DNA of 64,000 bases from Rhabditophanes sp. KR3021 (Eukaryota; Nematoda; Chromadorea; Rhabditida; Alloionematidae): contig CAUJLY010000001.1 of assembly GCA_963281155.1 (NCBI GenBank), positions 4,526,001-4,590,000 on the forward strand, read 5' to 3'. The position numbers and the translations under genes are program-made. Of the stretch, positions 1-13,173 are shown piece by piece (the stretch's first letter is position 1; each line of letters opens with the position of its first letter). The notes under the pieces are model-generated. The model was not told the DNA's origin. It searched no databases and worked only from the letters and a program-made list of their open reading frames with translations.

Positions 1-558
1 AAAATAGATACATTCTAAGTATAAATAGAAGTGTAATTATACAGAATTATATATTACTAAATTACGTTATTATTTATCAACATATTTGGTCGTATGTTGG
101 TATTTTGAATAATAGCAAGATCATAAACCATGTAAACTGAATTGAGGGAATATAAAAAAGTGGAATAAAAATGTGTTGCTAAGCCATCTAAATATGTAAA
201 TTGCGCAACAACTATATAGATTTTTAATTAATTGTAAAACAGTTTTTATTTAAAAAATGTATTACTCATGTAAAATTATTTAAGGCCATTTATATTTTTA
301 AAATAAACGATGCTTTGAATTACGATGATCGTTTAATTTTGAAATAGGTCGTTTGTTTGAGGTTCCTTACTGACGGAGGGTTTTGTAAGTTTGATCAACA
401 TTTGATGCAAGTGAAGAACGACATAGAGTACAAACAGCAGGTTGACTTGGGATATAGCAAATGGGAGATGGCGTTTTGTCCTTAGTTGAAGACTTTTTAC
501 TTTTACTTTTTGGAGTATCTTTTCCTGATCATGCAAGTTGAAATTTGTTAAAAGAAAG
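1..558. other. AT-rich stretch with an unplaced coding-like segment
   Basis: Mostly non-coding AT-rich DNA. On the minus strand, 525-367 reads a Ser/Lys/Pro-rich stretch with a CxxC pair and ends at a TAA (369-367). It follows a possible acceptor (GATCAG at about 530-525) and may be the last exon of the neighbouring minus-strand gene. I found no donor of matching phase, so I did not join it. Confidence 0.35.
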
Positions 559-1172
559 TTAGTCTGTGTTCCTCATGGTCAATTCTTTTTCTTGAGCAAG
601 ATCTTTGTACCGGAGCGTTACATTTTTCAATTTCTCTACTTTGTCTATCTTTAACTCTACGTGCAAATTCATAATTTGCTGAATTTTGTTTTTTGATGTT
701 TTTCATTTCATATGTGATGTCAGTAACATTATATCCAGAATCCTCATCGTATTTTAGGTAACTAGGTTGAGTTATTTTCCTATTATTGTTAAGGGGAGTT
801 TCTATTTGATATCTTGATTTAGGGGTTTTCATGCCGATTGGCCATACTTTTTTTTGAAACTTGCACTTCTTTTCAAAAGCTGTAAAGATTTAACAAAATC
901 GGTTTTAACAGTTTGGTAGCCCTTGAAATACTGATTCTAATGCCATAAAGACATACCATCAAGTACATGCAGTAGCCGGACATGGAGGCCATCTATGTAG
1001 TCAATTTTTGACCAAATAAAATACTTTTTTGTAAAATATTTATAAGTGTCAAAATAGGTTTGCATTAATAAAACTCTTATGTATAAAGAGAGAGGTTCAT
1101 TTGAGTAAGGATAAACCACCTGCAAGGCAATGATAAAAAAGAAGTCTCGAAAAAGTGTATTCCTATTCTGGT
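559..1172 (-). CDS. Unidentified multi-exon coiled-coil protein, partial model
   Basis: I do not recognise this protein. Coding-like reading on the minus strand begins near 1172 or upstream. It has a hydrophobic segment (FRDFFFIIALQVVY) and an aromatic-rich stretch (QTYFDTYKYFTKKYFIWSK). A second stretch of about 945-728 is open in one frame through KTDFVKSLQLLKRSASFKKK and MKTPKSRYQIETP. A last exon, 678-559, is a clean amphipathic coiled coil (VELKIDKVEKLKNV) with a TAA stop at 561-559. The last intron (727-679) would be 49 bp with a GTTACT donor and CAG acceptor, phase 0. The junction near 950-1000 is ambiguous: several weak donors (GTCCGG, GTACTT, GTATGT) compete. The first exon and ATG were not found. 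It may be a partly decayed gene. Confidence 0.45.
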
Positions 1173-1599
1173 CTTCGTAATTAAGAAAGAAAACACATAG
1201 GTTGATTGTATTATGTTAAGATGTACAATGATACAAATTGTTATTGCTTAAATTACTTATTTACGCTTTCTTTAGCGGTATTTCATTATGTTGTCTTTAT
1301 CTAGTTAATTATTAATCCGCTTATTCATTATAGATGTAGCATTATGTCATAAAGAAAGGAGCCTCCTAAACATGTGGTTAGATATAGACTCCAAGTTATT
1401 CTAGCACATCAGGAAAAAGCTTTATGAATCATGCATGACTCTTTTACAAATGTAATTTTATATATTGTACTATGGTTCAGCATAGTTGTCTTGCCACAGA
1501 TGAGGATGAGAACTTTGGAAAAACGTTACTTCTCTTTTTTGTATCATTTTAACAATTTTGAACAACCGATTTGTATTCAGATTTATTTATTAAGGCAAA
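1173..1599. other. Intergenic, no supported gene
   Basis: AT-rich sequence between the unidentified minus-strand gene and the CWC21 homologue. It should hold the promoters of both divergent genes. I see no coding signal beyond short chance ORFs. Confidence 0.5.
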
Positions 1600-2106
1600 A
1601 TGTACAACGGAATTGGTTTGCAAACTGCCCGTGGAACTGGGACCTCCGGATATATCCAAACTAATTTGGCTGGTGCAAAGTTTGCAAAGGCATGTCTTAT
1701 TATTAGAAGTATAATTAATCATTTATAGAAACCAGAAGAAGATAATTTAGAAAATGATATTGCCAAGTCAGAGTTTGAAATCAATCGTGAGCCGAATGTG
1801 GAATTATTAATGCATGAACGAAAACGCCAGATTGAAATTCGTTGTTTAGAATTAGAGGATAAATTGGAAGACGAAGAAATAAACGAAGTGGAAATAATGA
1901 CGCAAGTATCGGAATTAAGAGCTAAATTATTAAAAGAATTTGAGAAGGGAAGTTTGGACTTTGATGGACAATTAAATTTAAGCAGCTCACATGTTCGCCA
2001 AATGACTCTAAAGGAAAACCGAGCTAGAATGAGAAAAGCTCTGTCAATTGACAAGGCATTTGTAGATGGTAAATGCTTTCAAGAAATGACTAAGAACAGC
2101 CTTTGA
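1600..2106 (+). CDS. rsr-2: CWC21/SRm300-type spliceosome protein (cwf21 domain)
   Basis: Two exons, 1600-1689 and 1729-2106, give 155 aa. The N-terminus [20 protein letters not shown] is the hallmark of the CWC21/SRRM2 family, which contacts Prp8 and the 5' splice site in the activated spliceosome. The cwf21 domain follows in exon 2: a charged helix with [19 protein letters not shown] and then the second helix near residues 75-95. The intron is only 39 bp and starts AAG|GCATGT, a GC-AG intron. The nearby GT donors (at 1673 and at GTCTTA) both give an immediate stop, so the frame requires the GC site. The protein ends about 60 residues after the domain (SIDKAFVDG) and lacks the long Arg/Ser tail of animal SRRM2, resembling the short yeast form. 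An unseen downstream exon is possible. Confidence 0.85.
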
Positions 2107-4173
2107 AGAAAATGTATTCAAATATTATACTGAAACTACTATACTAAAGAGATGAATACAATAGTATACGTTTTTCAAAGCAGTTCAAGCACATCTGATA
2201 AATGATTTTTTGCTAATTTTATTCAACGGGTTTATCGGGAGGCAAATTATGTGTTGTTTGTTTAAATACCTATTTTTATAAAACAGTTATTTAAATAAAA
2301 GTCTTTTTAAGTTCAAATTGTTTAATTGATTGCAGATTTTTCGATGTTATTAAACTAGGTTGATAAATTCTTTTAAATTGCCCAGTAATAAAAGTTGATG
2401 ATGTGTAAAATTAAATTATGTTAATCAAAGCTCTCATAAAAAAAGATATGTACATTTGTATTAAGACAATTTTTAATTTGGATAATCATCTTTAAACAAC
2501 TTGAAAGGTCACTTCTAATTATTTTTTATATTCAGTCGTAACATTAGTACATGATCCATCAATCAAGCAAATTTGGACTTCTTCTAGAGGAAGTTTAATA
2601 TAGATTTGTATGATAACATGCTTTTCAGATCATCCATCGTGTGCTGGGATGAGATTAAAAGAGTTGTTTCTAATACATTTTCAACATAAACTTTAATTTG
2701 CAAATATATTGTAGCAATTTGTATATTTTTCACAGTAATAAATGCATGGTTCTATTATTTAGCTACTATTTATATAGTAGCACTCCTCAGTTTATTATTG
2801 GTATTGATTTGATTTAAGTAATATAAGGAAATTATATACGAATACGTTCAGGTGTATTTAATGTTAAATGATAAAAGGAGGACAACTTATTGAAATGCTC
2901 ATTATTACTTCAATTTAACTACATTTTTACCCCCATTTATTATATGGTATTGTTTCGATACTAAATATAAATACCGCTAAAGTAATGTAAAATATTAGAT
3001 ACAATGTGTATGATTTTTAATGACTTTACAAATGATTATTAACTTATATTGTTTAAATTAAATTGTTACTACATCATTCAATAATAAATTTAATGCAATG
3101 TTCTACGCTTTTGCTATTCAAAATTTCGAATCTACGAACAACCATAATCATGAACAGAACTGTTTGGAACATCCTTTATTCGTCATTTCCCGGATATTAA
3201 GGTATTCTGTACCAAAAGTTTCTGTATGTCGATAAACAAATTTAAGCTGTGATCATACACATAGGACAAACAAAATATTTTGTGACCTAATAAACTAGCA
3301 GCCGATGAGACACGTTCATATGTGGTGCCAACACAAACTTGTATTATTTTTATAGTCGTGCCATTTCAAAAGCTTTCTATCCAATAATATTAATACTATT
3401 AAACTGGTGGAAATTATTGTGACTCAATTCATCTTAAGCATCAACTTAATTTGACTAATTTATATTCTACCACATTAATACCTTTTGCTTCATAAATGCA
3501 TCCCTCGTAGAAGACTATCTCTTCCTATGCTTATACTACAATTGCCAGCCCAATTAAATAGCATTATTTTACATATTGTCATTCTTATGACTAAATTTGT
3601 TCCTACTTATTATTTAATTATACTTAAAATTAGACATATTTAGATCTAGTCGCCAGTGATTACTGATACTATGTTTAACTTTTAAAACAATATGATAAAT
3701 GGAATTAGTGGAACTCAATAATTTACAATAATAAGAACACATTTAAATAATACCTAGCTCTAATAATAATATTTGATCCAGATGCACTATAATATGGATT
3801 CAATTATTTCAGTTAAAATATGACTTACTTTTGTACGATGCATAAGTTTTATTTTATGCAATCCACTACTTGATTTATTGATCACAAATGTTTCAATACA
3901 CTCTTTGTGACACAAACATTTAATTTAATTAATCTTTATTCATTGACTTGCATAATTAAACGCATTAAAAAACCCCAGACAATTTAAACACGTAATTAAA
4001 GTTAATACTTGTAGTATACTAAAATTAAGTGTATAATTTGCATCATTCGATATCTAAACAAAAAAAATCAATTACATTAAAACAATTTTAATACAATAAC
4101 TAAATTATTTTTAGATATTTTTTGTTAACATTATTGAGTATTGTATTATTATTTTGCCCATTTTCTATTAAAC
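2107..4173. other. 2.1-kb intergenic region, nothing recognised
   Basis: Strongly AT-rich, with stops in all six frames and no ORF with coding character. It separates the CWC21 homologue from MED13 and should contain the MED13 promoter. I saw no RNA gene or repeat I could support. Confidence 0.5.
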
Positions 4174-7100
4174 ATGGGTTCTAATAGTATGGAAGACTGC
4201 AAAACAAACCTATTTCATTTGGTAAGAATAACAAATTTAAATAACAATAAAACACCTTTTTAGACAAGGCTGGATACTTTAAGATGGAAGTGCTTTACTA
4301 AGGAAAATAATGTGCCGACACAAAGAAAATCAACCGTTCAAAATGACCAAATTTTGATGGCTTATAGTTTATGTGTAAATGATGGTTTAATCTGCACATG
4401 GAAGCGAGTCAACAAGACTGAGGATTCAAAGGCAATCAAGGAAGAAGACCTAGACGTATATTCGAAAAAAGAATTATGGGTCTTTTGGTTTGACGAGATT
4501 GATTACAAAAATATTAATGTAAATACTACTGAATTAACATGTGTAGATGAAGAAGGAGTTTTTAGCATAGTGGGTCTTAAATATGATGTCCGTTTGATAT
4601 TCTTCAATGCTCTGCATAAAAAGATTGAAAGAACACTGCTGAAGCAAGGTTACATGTTATTTGGCAGATGGTTTACGATTCCTAGAGATCAAACTTTTTT
4701 GGAATCTAAGAAGACAGCTCCAAACACAACTGTAGTGTTCCAATTTAATTTCTATATTCAAGATGATGTGAATGTACGTATTATTGTGAATGCTCAAAGG
4801 CAGTCTGTTTTGAATAAAATTCAACGCCACCACCTGCAAAATAAAGATCGTCAGTCAGTAATATTAGCTCCAAGAGGTTTGCGAGCATTCCTAGTACCTG
4901 ATCAACCTTATGACTCCAAAAACAAGAAAGAAATTAGTAATTACCATGGGAACGATTATTCTGAAATTGATGTCATATCAGAAGAACAATATAACATGTG
5001 GAGAAGATTTGTATACCTTAATCAATTTGAAGAACGGTCTTCTGATCCAGATCCTCAAAAGAATAAAAATTCATCTCCAGACATTCCTAAAATGATTTTG
5101 GTTGAAATTGGCAAACTCAAATTATTATATCCTTCTGTTTTTGTAGCGATCGTAGATGATGAAAAGGATAAATTCAACAAGATGGGATGCTTCTACGAAA
5201 AGGAAGTTAACGAGGATCAAGAAGTTGAAAGTATTATGTCGAATGAAGACAACAGAAAGAATATGTTCTTGAATGAAAGACAGGTTGCCCGTATCAATGA
5301 TAATTCAGATCGTGATTTTGAGATGGTTCATAACAAAACTTTCTGTAGACACAACACAACGGGCCTCTCATTGTTCCAAGGATTAGTTGAATCAATGTTT
5401 AGTAGAAATCCTGTTAAATTCGAAGATACTACATCTAATTTTCAAGATAATGCCAGGACTGCAAATAACACTTGCTATAATGATTTATTGAAATTACCAA
5501 CATGTTGCCGTGCATGTGAAGATGATAAGAAACTTGCTGAGTTAGGCAATCCAAAAAGGAAGTATCCAGAAAAAACAAACGATTCTTTATTAAAAATTAT
5601 TGATGGTTTTCCAAGTTCATCAGCTTTTCCCTATTTGCAAAATATATCAAAGGACGAAGAAAATGAAAAGCCTTGTTTACAACTGCTAAACCAACTGTCT
5701 AATCCATCTTCATTGAAATCTGTAAAAAGTGGTAGAAAAAAGGGGAAAAGGAGCAAATTAGATGCAATTCCAAATATTCCTCAATCACAAGCCTCTGCTT
5801 CACCTATAGGAAGTGTTCTGTCCAAATCATTAGACACTTCAATAAGCAAAGAGAATGATGGTTCCGTGAATGAAAACCGTAAGACTGATTTGAATTTTAA
5901 GCTATTTCAACTGCCTGTTCAAGACAAGAATAAACGCCAAAAGTTATTAAAACATATTGCATTTGAGGAGCCATTTAAAACAGTAGATGGTATTATTTTT
6001 AATAGGTAAGTTTATTATACTTTCTATTTTTCTAGCATTAATTTCAGAGATGAAAAGAAGGCGTATGATTTGCATCTTGCCAAACAGTCCCTGCCAAATG
6101 AAGATACGATGAAAGCTAGAGATGTTGCATATTTCGACACATCAGTTAGAATGAATTATCAGAAGCCTTATGAAAATACCGAATTACCTAAACAAAACTC
6201 ACCCTCACGACATGATGATTGCCATTTCTTGGAGATGTTTTGTTACAAAGAAGAAAGTAATGTTTCGGAAAAAGAGACTTTAGTGGAAGACTCATCTTTG
6301 CCTAATTATACACTAACTCAATCTAATCCGGGATACCATGCATTGTGTATTAAAGAAGAATTTTACGACTCTTCTAACAACGAATATTTTGAGGATCAAC
6401 AAGAGAACTACTCCGTTCATAGCGTTAAAACTCATTATTCTTCTGATAATGAATCTGATGATGTAGATAATGACTCCGAAGAAGAATTTAAAATAGAAAC
6501 CTCTTATAGTCGACCACTATGTACTCCTACAAATCCAGAGTCTTGTCTATCAGTGCAAGGGAATAATATGACTGAAACAAGTGGAGATCCAGCAACTTTC
6601 AAAGCACCACAATCAAATAAGAAAGTCTTGACAAAATTATCAGATCTAATTGATTGGGAGCCAGATATTGATGGGGACGCTGTTTTATCGCCTCCACCCT
6701 CAAATGAAATTGTAGAACCTTACAGTATGCCAAGTATTAGTGATCATATCGGAGTAGACCACTATTTATCAGAAACGTTGAATGCTATTTATCCCACTCC
6801 TCCTGATATCAACAATCCCTCTCCATTCAAACCAAGTTCTGTTTTAATGTCATCCATTGCGAGTGTGGAAGATGATTTATTTTATAAACAAAGAGCAATC
6901 TTTGAAAAGGAAATGTTTCTCAATACATTTACTAATTTACTCAGCAAAGAACCAATTATTCAAACCAAGACAGTTGCATCTACCTCAAAATTTGATGTCC
7001 CAGACAATAATTTGGACATTCCAATAACACACATTTATTTTGACTTTAATAATCCCGAATTTAAAAAATTTGTCCAAAGAGTCAAAACACTACATCAAAA

Positions 7101-10100
7101 TCGTATCTCAGAGTATATTATGAATGGCCAAACTTCAAAAACAATCAAACATTTGCCTGATTATTTTAAAGTGATGGAAAAACTGGCGTTATGTGACTAT
7201 AAAATGCTGTATGAAAGTTATATGTACTATCGAACTAATCCTGAACCAGATTATTCTTCCAAAAGTTACTTCTTTACCCGCCTTAGTGATGATCATTCAA
7301 GTGATTGTGTTTGCAAATATTGCCAATTATTACCCGATCGTCCGGAATATTTACCTGAAAAATATGGTGGATCGATTCTCTACAATTATCTTCCGCCTCC
7401 GCTCATTCAACCAAGTATATTGTCAAATGTAGATGTTGCTGATTTTAAGAGGAAGTATGGCAAAAAGCGGACAACTTCTTGAAAGCTATTTATCCAAGGG
7501 CTGTTCATACATACAATAAAATTGTCAAACACCAAAGACCAATTTTTTACAGCCCCGTATTTAGAAGTTGGATGATTCCTAAAATATGTTCTTTAGCTGT
7601 AAAAACTTTTAAGCAAGTTAACAAAACTCAATGTGAGAATGGAGATTTTAAATATCAGTTACAAACGAAGAGAAAGGGTATTTGCAATTTCTATCCCATT
7701 AACGACCCTTGGTGTTTACTTAAACAAAACCCGAGAAATCCTCCATTGATGAAACATAATAGGCGACATCCATTGCCAGGTGAATTCAAAAGGCTACTAA
7801 ATTGTGGACTTTCAATAGGAACTAATTTGACTACACCCGCAATAGATGATAAGAAAAAAGAAAACTTATTAAAGGAAGATATAAAATTGGATAATAGGGT
7901 TGCTAAAATTGAGAGGAATTCTAGATTCAAGAAAAGCATGGAATACATTAGAAGAGATTTATTATCATATGATCCTACATTATCTACTACTATTTACAAT
8001 CAAGCTCAGATACCGAATAATGCTGTACAATCAACTCAAAAACAACAGTCTGCTGCTCAATTCAAGCAAAGGGGAAATGTCGCCAATTCAAGAGGTAAAA
8101 GTTTGGATAAAGCCGGATCTCAAAATAATCTACTTGGTATGCAGAATATGAATCCTCAATTTCAAGGACGAGATGGTGGACTATATTCTGGTAATTCCTT
8201 CAATTCCTCTCCAATGTCAAACAATGTATATCAGCAAAAACATAATATTCCCCAAATGCATAATAACTATATGCCAAATCAAGGTTTCAACCAGATGAAT
8301 CAGCAAAATATCAAGCCATTAATGCCTTACCAAGGAAGTGTAAATTCTGCCCCACATATGATGCCAAACAACCCAATGTACAATAACCATCCAAGCCAAA
8401 GCTCAATTGGAAGCAACATGATGCAGCCACATGATATGCAAAGAAATATCCATCCCTCTCAAAACATATATTCTTCCATTCAAAATGATAGCCAGCGGAG
8501 CACGCTAGGAAGGTCATTTCCAAGTTCGCCGATGATATATTCAAATCAACATTTACAGAATAGTCCAGCTATGTCGAATGATGGATCTATGCAAGCACCT
8601 ATGACTCCACAACAATTTGCATCTGTACCATCACCCTTAGTTAATTCAACGCATTCAATGTTGGGAATGAGTCCGAAAATACCCTCAATCAATAACGCAT
8701 ATTCAAATAGTGGTCCGAATATTCAAAATGCATATTATACTCCAGCTAATACCAAAATGATGCAAAATCCTAATCCAAACATGAATCCTGGCATGAATTC
8801 AAATATGAATCCGGGCATGAATCCAGGTATGAATCCTGGCATGAATCCTAACATGAATCCAAGTATGAACTATAACATGAACTCAATGGGAAGCAATAGT
8901 ATGAATATGGGACAAAGTAATACTTCTTATCCTAATCAACAACAACACCAAAATTCTCATTTGGTCCAAAATCAAACCTTTAAAAAGCCACAATTAGAAG
9001 GGGAAATGAACAAAAACCCTTACAATTCTTCAAATTATAATACGCCATCACCAATGGGAGAAGTAAGCAATTTTGCCTGGCTTAATCCCAGAAGACAACA
9101 AGGAAATGGAGACTTGGATAATTGTTCATTTAATGGCAATAAGTCGATTCAAAAGAAATATATTGAAAAAGTTCCAAAATCAAACATTGATTGGAGTAAG
9201 ATTGAAAGCTTCAAGAAAAAAGCCAAACCAGTCGTTGTTCCTAAAATCACTTCTGTTCCTGTCACCATTGACTTAGATTCATTGACTATTAATATTTTGC
9301 TGCAAGACACAGTCTTAGACTTACATTACGATACAATTTTCGACTCATGTCCAATTTGTTCCTGCAACTCAAATATTAGATCTAAGGATCTGGGCCTTTA
9401 TATCAAACCAATTAAGTCTCTCCTAGATCCAAATACTGTTTTAAAAGAATGGAGTGGATTCTATAATGCTTCTGAGAGCTTATTATGCACTTGCGGGTTT
9501 TCAGGAGTACGCCATCGTTACCTCAGTTACAATGCAGGTCTTTTTCCAGATGATGCATATGAAGCAACAGCCATCAGAAATCATTATCCCAAATCTAATA
9601 CCTTAAAATGGTTCGATCCTACACAACTTGCAGATTTACATTTCATGGATCTCATCAAGGCAAGTGAACAATTAAAAATTAAAATCAACGAGTTTATTGA
9701 AAAGTGGTAAAAATAGAGCGAATAACAAATAGTAATTAGGTGATATGTTTCATAGCTAAATGCACTTTCTCAAGAATAATCTTTGAGAATCTTTTGACAG
9801 TTTCGGGATGTTTTTATACATCACTTCATTTGACTGTTCAGATGCTTCAATAGGATGCCTTCATATGAGGAAACTTTGAAGGTAATATTTCTTCAAGAGT
9901 GTATCACTATACTTGGTTATGTTAACGCCGTACAATTTATTCATATCTTTGAAATAGTTGTGACATCCGATTGCCAAATCATTGCTTTCCGCCAACACAT
10001 TTTTGTAATCGTCAACTACTAACTCAAGTTCCTCTTCATCCCTCATTCTTTCAACTTCATTCGTTGATATTCTTGCAAAATACTAGTGACTTGCTTGACG

Positions 10101-13100
10101 ACTGGTAAATTATTTATTATAATTAATAGTTACCTTCGGCTCTTCGTAGCTGGCGACATTACCTAATTTGTGCTTAATAGCGATAAAATTGAGTTGAGAT
10201 AATTGATACATGAACAAGAAATTTACTAGACAAAAGACACTTTTTGAACATCCTAGTGAAACACAACATATATTTTATATTATTAATATACTATTAATTA
10301 TAAACGATCTTTTTCAGCAACAATCTTTAATTCGCAACCTTGGTTCATTAATTGATCAAACCTCTCCATCAAGTGACCCATGTGTTTTACCTAAAACTAA
10401 TTGCATCTCCAATTATGATTTAGAACGTTGCAGTAGCTATATCATATCTCAAGTTGATATTGAAGAATTAGACACGAGGGTAGTGGATGTTATTCAGAAT
10501 TCATTTATAGATTTAGACAACTTTGAAAATTGTGTACCAACCAAGAAAAGGTCTATGGCGGACTATCCGTGTTTTGTTCATCCTTGGGGTTTGCAAAAGG
10601 TTAATAATATGCCTGATGTATCAGATGGTGATTACATTGACTTGTTAAATATAATTGGACGGCATTTTGAAGAAGTACTGAAGGTTGAAAAGAAAACACC
10701 TGGTTCAAAAGGATCTCAAACTGTATCGGAAAAGTCACTGTCATGGAAAGAACTTTGCCATAGATCATCTAAAAACCGCGGTCAAGAGACTGATGGATCC
10801 GTATCTGAAATTATTCCAAGTATTCTGGTAGGATCTGAAAAGGATTTAGTTATATCTTCCCCACAAATTATTTCTTCGTGGGAAAAATTGTTTTTAAGTC
10901 CTTATGATCAAAGCAAGGACGTTTTATACTTCGCAATCGTTCCAGACGACAATATAATGGTAGATAAAGCGAAATTATTTTTTGATGAAGTTTCCAGAAC
11001 ATACGAAGGATGGAGACTCGGGAAACATGCCAAAATTACAAAAGATTTTGTAAAAGATGGAATTATAAGAGTCCCTACCAACGTCAACATAAAACCAAAT
11101 TGCAATTCCAGAGCATTTCAAGCATTTTTTGACAAACTTGATAGGGAAAACGAGGATGAAGTATTAGTCAAGAAGTTAAAAGCCTACGCTTCTTTTTGTG
11201 AACTTCAATTAGCAACTTTTTTCAAAAATAATGACTCGTTATTTGAAAGAAAAGCTTATTGTGAAATACTTTATCGGGAAAACAGTCAATCAATTAAAAA
11301 TGACGATACAAGTCAAATGGATTTAATGGCAACTACAAACTCAAACGTCTCAAACACAGACAACTTTTCCCGTAGTTCATTCAACAATTCAGTAAACGAT
11401 ACCAGTGTTGGCGAAACTGCAACTGTAGCTGACCATTTAATACCCGAAGATGAATTCCCAGTTCTACCTCATATCATTGTCATATACCTCATCAATCCAT
11501 TTAATTTCGATGTAAATAACAGAACTTCTAAAGCAACCCGATTAGCCAACATATCTTTGATGCGTGCTTTTAACTTATTTATCAGCCAGCTAGCTGAATC
11601 AAGAAGATGTAGCATTCAACTTGAATTAATTAATCTCTCAAGTATTATGGATCTAACTGGGTTGTTTTTTGATGTATACAGAGAAGGAAGATTGATGTTT
11701 GACGAAGCAATGCTTTCAAGAAATAAGTCTGACAATGGTATGGCTTTCGAATTGATTAAATCAATTGTAATTTCCGTTTATACACATACAAGGATTATTC
11801 AACCATCAGTTGTGTCAAATTATATTCCAAAAAGTATGACGAGATTTGGGCCATCCAGTGATATTCAAGATATTTTAAAAGATATAGCTGCTCAGAAACC
11901 GATGTACCTTAAAGTATCATGTAGTTTAGCTACTTTAGCTCCCACAACTGCTTTTGGCATTAATGTAGAAAACACCTTCTTAAATCCGGCTCCAGAGGAA
12001 AAAATATTACATGTCTCATATTGTTTAATTCAAGATAAATGGCTGGTTGGCGCCGTAACAGATGACCAAGGCCTGTTACTTGACAATACTGTTATAAATC
12101 TTGAGACACCCAAAGAACGTAACAAAATGCCAAAATATTTTGCGGGAAGTCAAATCCTAGACGCTTTAACAAGATTTTGGCAATATATAATGGGTGTTTT
12201 AGCTATGGAAGTCAAAAACTGGAGATTAATTATTGGAAGAGTAGGCAAAGTTGGTCATGGAGAATTCAAGACATGGATGTTACTATTGTCAAAAAACAAT
12301 ATCAAGAGATACAATACCAGATTAAAGGAAGCTTGCAATACTTGCAATAGTTCAACGACTTTTCACGAAACGCCCGCCATTGCGTCTGCTTGTTTTATAT
12401 CTCTCGAAGCTGAACCATATCTGAGAGTCTTTTTGACTCCTTCTACAATACCTATAAATCCTGAAACTAAAGAACCAATAGCCAACAAGTATTCTTCAAA
12501 GACACACATGCCACTTGATATTAGTTCAACACATATTACAGTCTTCCCTACAAGTGCTGAAATCATTGTCGACAATCACCAAGATAATGATGATCATGGA
12601 ATCGAGGATTTGAGTGACTTGGTATTTGAAGATGATATCGGAACATTGGTAGAAACTTTAGGCCTCGATGCCACGACTGAAGAAAACAATTTAACATCAA
12701 GTTATATAAAACAATCGGAAAATATTTTCTTTAATCTAAATATTAGTGGTACGTTTAATTATAATGCATATTTATATTAATAATCCTTTTCAGATATTTC
12801 TATTAGTAGTCAACCATTAGCTGCTGGATTCATAATTTCCGCAGCACCAGCGAATGACCTACCAAACTGGTTTTGGGCTCAATGTCCGACACGAAAAAAC
12901 AAAAGTCCAGTACATTTAAGAAGTTCACTACACATCAATACAAATAATATCTTCCAATCAGATGATGATTATAGTAATACTGCTGTTTTGGAAAATCAGC
13001 ATCCCCTTGACTCAAGCAAAACAGATGATGTATTAAGATATGTGCTTGAATCATATAATCAACTTTCATGGTTAAACGTGGATATCATTACTGGTGAAAA

Positions 13101-13173
13101 GAAAAGCTGTCTACCCCTTCATATTCAGGCTCTTTTAAGATTATACAATACTATTGAGAAGTTGATTCTTTAA
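4174..13173 (+). CDS. MED13: Mediator kinase-module subunit MED13
   Basis: Exons 4174-4221, 4264-6005, 6048-7414, 7450-9659, 10318-12748 and 12794-13173 join in frame to 2725 aa. MED13 links the CDK8-cyclin C-MED12 module to core Mediator and so controls RNA polymerase II recruitment. The N-terminal domain begins with EDCKTNLFHL and contains ELWVFWFDE and a GRWF motif. The middle is disordered and acidic, followed by a Met/Asn/Pro-rich region. The conserved C-terminal half has the Cys cluster DSCPICSCNSNI, CTCGF, the HPWG motif, the MID/PIWI-like fold and the final HPLDSSKTDDVLRYVLE segment. Intron 3 (7415-7449) is only 35 bp with a TTTTAAG acceptor. Intron 4 (9660-10317) starts GCAAGT and holds an antisense gene. 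The reading frame closes only with these two unusual introns. A polyadenylation signal, AATAAA, lies at 13305. LET-19 is the C. elegans counterpart. Confidence 0.93.
8770..8880 (+). repeat. In-frame NPGM-type tetrapeptide repeats in MED13
   Basis: About nine degenerate copies of a 12-bp unit encode Asn-Pro-Gly-Met and variants (NPNM, NSNM, NPSM). They sit in the disordered Asn/Met/Pro-rich linker that joins the two folded halves of MED13. Slippage is the likely origin, and copy number may vary between strains. Confidence 0.85.
9861..10159 (-). CDS. Small antisense gene nested in MED13 intron 4
   Basis: Exons 10159-10134 and 10071-9861 give a 78-aa protein. The intron (10133-10072, 62 bp) has a GTAACT donor and a TTTTGCAAG acceptor, phase 2. 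The protein is acidic and helical: MRDEEELELVVDDYKNVL, then a second helix CHNYFKDMNKLYGVNITKYS. I do not recognise the family. Its size and helical character would suit a subunit of a small complex, but that is inference. It lies wholly inside the 658-bp intron of MED13, on the other strand. An alternative reading of the first half (VKQVTSILQEYQRM) is open but needs a frameshift. Confidence 0.55.

Noticed and set aside
667..700. One-base frameshift at an A6 run in the unidentified minus-strand gene
   Set aside because: A 49-bp phase-0 intron (GTTACT to TTCAG) explains the frame change without a lesion, so I did not call it broken there.
1431..1664. 77-codon ORF overlapping the CWC21 first exon
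   Set aside because: It is out of frame with the clearly conserved [12 protein letters not shown] start, so it is a shadow.
7441..7450. Programmed -1 ribosomal frameshift in MED13
   Set aside because: The TTTTAAG sequence is not a canonical slippery heptamer, and a short intron or a one-base deletion explains it better.
9660..10317. MED13 split into two separate genes
   Set aside because: The first half ends in a frame with no obvious GT donor of correct phase, but a GCAAGT donor at 9660 joins both halves in phase 0, and the joined sequence fits the family.
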